Shown: positions 63,401-64,000 of the stretch, one piece after another | How the letters are laid out: each line of letters opens with the position of its first letter | Position numbering within the stretch: position 1 is the stretch's first letter | Assembly (NCBI RefSeq): GCF_007859765.1 | Contig: NZ_SIHJ01000001.1 | Coordinates: 1,632,067 to 1,696,066 of the forward strand | Direction of reading: 5' to 3' | From: Posidoniimonas corsicana | GTDB taxonomy: Bacteria > Planctomycetota > Planctomycetia > Pirellulales > Lacipirellulaceae | DNA: 64,000 nucleotides | Notes under the pieces: generated by a model | Databases searched by the model: none | What the model saw: the letters and a program-made list of their open reading frames with translations, nothing else | Told to the model about the DNA's origin: nothing | Made by a program: the position numbers and the translations under genes

Positions 63401-64000
63401 ATGCCTCAGACTCTGACAGTGTTGGTTTCCCTCTCACGCCTGATGCGCCAACCGGTAGGCAGCCTTCCCGACGGCGGTCCGGCGGCGCCAGGCGGTGCGG
63501 GCCGGTGTATCTGCTGCCTCGCGTTGGCTGTGCTCGCTGTAGCCGCCTGCAGCCACACTCAGGCCGCGGATGAAGCCGGCGGCTATGCCGTCTACCCAAG
63601 CCGCGGCGCAACCAACGTCAACCCGGACACCCACCTGCGGATCAAGTTCGGCAGCCCGCCGGCTGCGGGGACGAGCGGCATGATCCGCGTGTACGATGCC
63701 CAGACCAATGAGCTCGTCGACAGCCTCGACATGAGCATCTCCGCGGGGCCAAACCCGTCGCTCACCATCGCGAAGAAGGAGCGGGCCGAGCGCGCCGCCG
63801 CGGGGCTGCCCGAGCCGCCGTACCAGGAGATGGTCATTGGCGGATTTGAGGGGTTCCACTTCTACCCGGTGATCGTTCGCGGCAAGGTGGCGACGATCGA
63901 CCTGCACAGCCACGTGCTGGACTACGGCCGCCGGTACCGAGTGGAGATCGACCCCGGCGTGATCGAGCACGATGGCTTCACCGGAATCGGTTCCGGCGCG
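63401..64000 (+). CDS. N-terminal part of a probable secreted pectinesterase-like protein
   Basis: The frame runs from the ATG at 63401 to the end of the window with no stop (200 residues), so the gene is truncated by the window edge. A hydrophobic stretch ending LAVLAVAACSHT suggests a secretion signal, possibly a lipoprotein Cys. Next comes an Ig-like (Big_5-type) segment (YPSRGATNVNPDTHLRIKFG, SGMIRVYDAQTN). The following YPVIVRGKVATIDLHSHVL and RVEIDPGVIEHDG resemble sequence preceding the pectinesterase domain in other bacterial proteins. The catalytic region is not in the window, so this is a hypothesis. Confidence 0.55.
   Translation, partial: MPQTLTVLVSLSRLMRQPVGSLPDGGPAAPGGAGRCICCLALAVLAVAACSHTQAADEAGGYAVYPSRGATNVNPDTHLRIKFGSPPAAGTSGMIRVYDAQTNELVDSLDMSISAGPNPSLTIAKKERAERAAAGLPEPPYQEMVIGGFEGFHFYPVIVRGKVATIDLHSHVLDYGRRYRVEIDPGVIEHDGFTGIGSGA

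Overview
The window is about 64 kb of GC-rich, densely coding bacterial DNA that reads as a planctomycete of the order Pirellulales. The evidence is a free-standing RNA polymerase alpha-CTD-like protein, secreted proteins with C-terminal PEP-type sorting tails, dockerin-like EF-hand repeats fused to an enzyme, short NPFASP/NPYASP motifs in membrane proteins, Tyr/Pro-rich surface proteins, and partial cell-wall gene sets (MurB plus divergent MurG-like and MurE-like proteins). No rRNA, tRNA, CRISPR array, transposase or phage gene was found. Taxonomy is inferred from protein content only.

Layout. 1-8.2 kb: the tail of a membrane protein, then a complete sodium-pumping NADH:quinone reductase operon on the minus strand, nqrA-B-C-D-E-F, followed by the flavin transferase apbE and the iron-insertion factor nqrM. 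A near-consensus Rex-type operator lies upstream of nqrA. 8.2-11.4 kb: sucC and sucD, separated by an inserted four-helix-bundle gene with heptamer repeats. 11.4-17.5 kb: a small membrane protein, a fatty-acid desaturase, two paralogous outer-membrane-type proteins, a receiver-like protein, an NPFASP membrane protein and a degenerate ImmA/IrrE-like protein. 17.6-25.8 kb (plus strand): rimO, pgsA, a CPBP protease, a DUF167 protein, and an RND efflux adaptor and pump.

26-30.6 kb: a lower-GC region with a secreted 19-residue-repeat (beta-helix-like) protein, a GH43-like secreted protein, and about 1 kb without genes that holds an interspersed hairpin repeat. 30.6-38.5 kb: a nitrilase-family hydrolase, greA, a coiled-coil zinc-ribbon protein, a membrane-anchored EEP-family protein, a receiver protein, the MurG-like/MurE-like pair with a highly structured intergenic region, and a Tyr-rich secreted protein. 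38.7-41.5 kb: a three-gene module (DUF3592/arrestin-like membrane protein, soluble arrestin-like protein, P-loop ATPase) and the alpha-CTD protein. 41.7-46 kb: a UvrD/PcrA helicase, an RlmM-like methyltransferase and a second, inverted copy of the hairpin repeat.

46-53 kb: a GNAT protein, a Rieske ferredoxin, an LpxL-like acyltransferase, a Gfo/Idh/MocA oxidoreductase, trmL, murB, an FtsQ-like protein, csrA and an isochorismatase-family hydrolase. 53-55.7 kb: a tiny Cys-rich protein, then hslV and hslU split by a low-GC zinc-ribbon gene. 56-64 kb: secreted PEP-tail proteins, a 1003-residue secreted helical-repeat protein, a sugar-dehydrogenase-like propeller protein with dockerin repeats, a small membrane protein, and the start of a probable pectinesterase.

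The best candidates for undescribed biology are the three copies of the TTTTGTCC hairpin repeat (29.83-30.56 kb and 45.46-45.81 kb), the GCYRANN heptamer arrays (nqr operon and the sucC-sucD insertion), the arrestin/DUF3592/ATPase module, and the MurE-like/MurG-like pair whose catalytic motifs are altered. Base-level alignments, repeat searches and homology searches were not run; statements about families rest on motif recognition.
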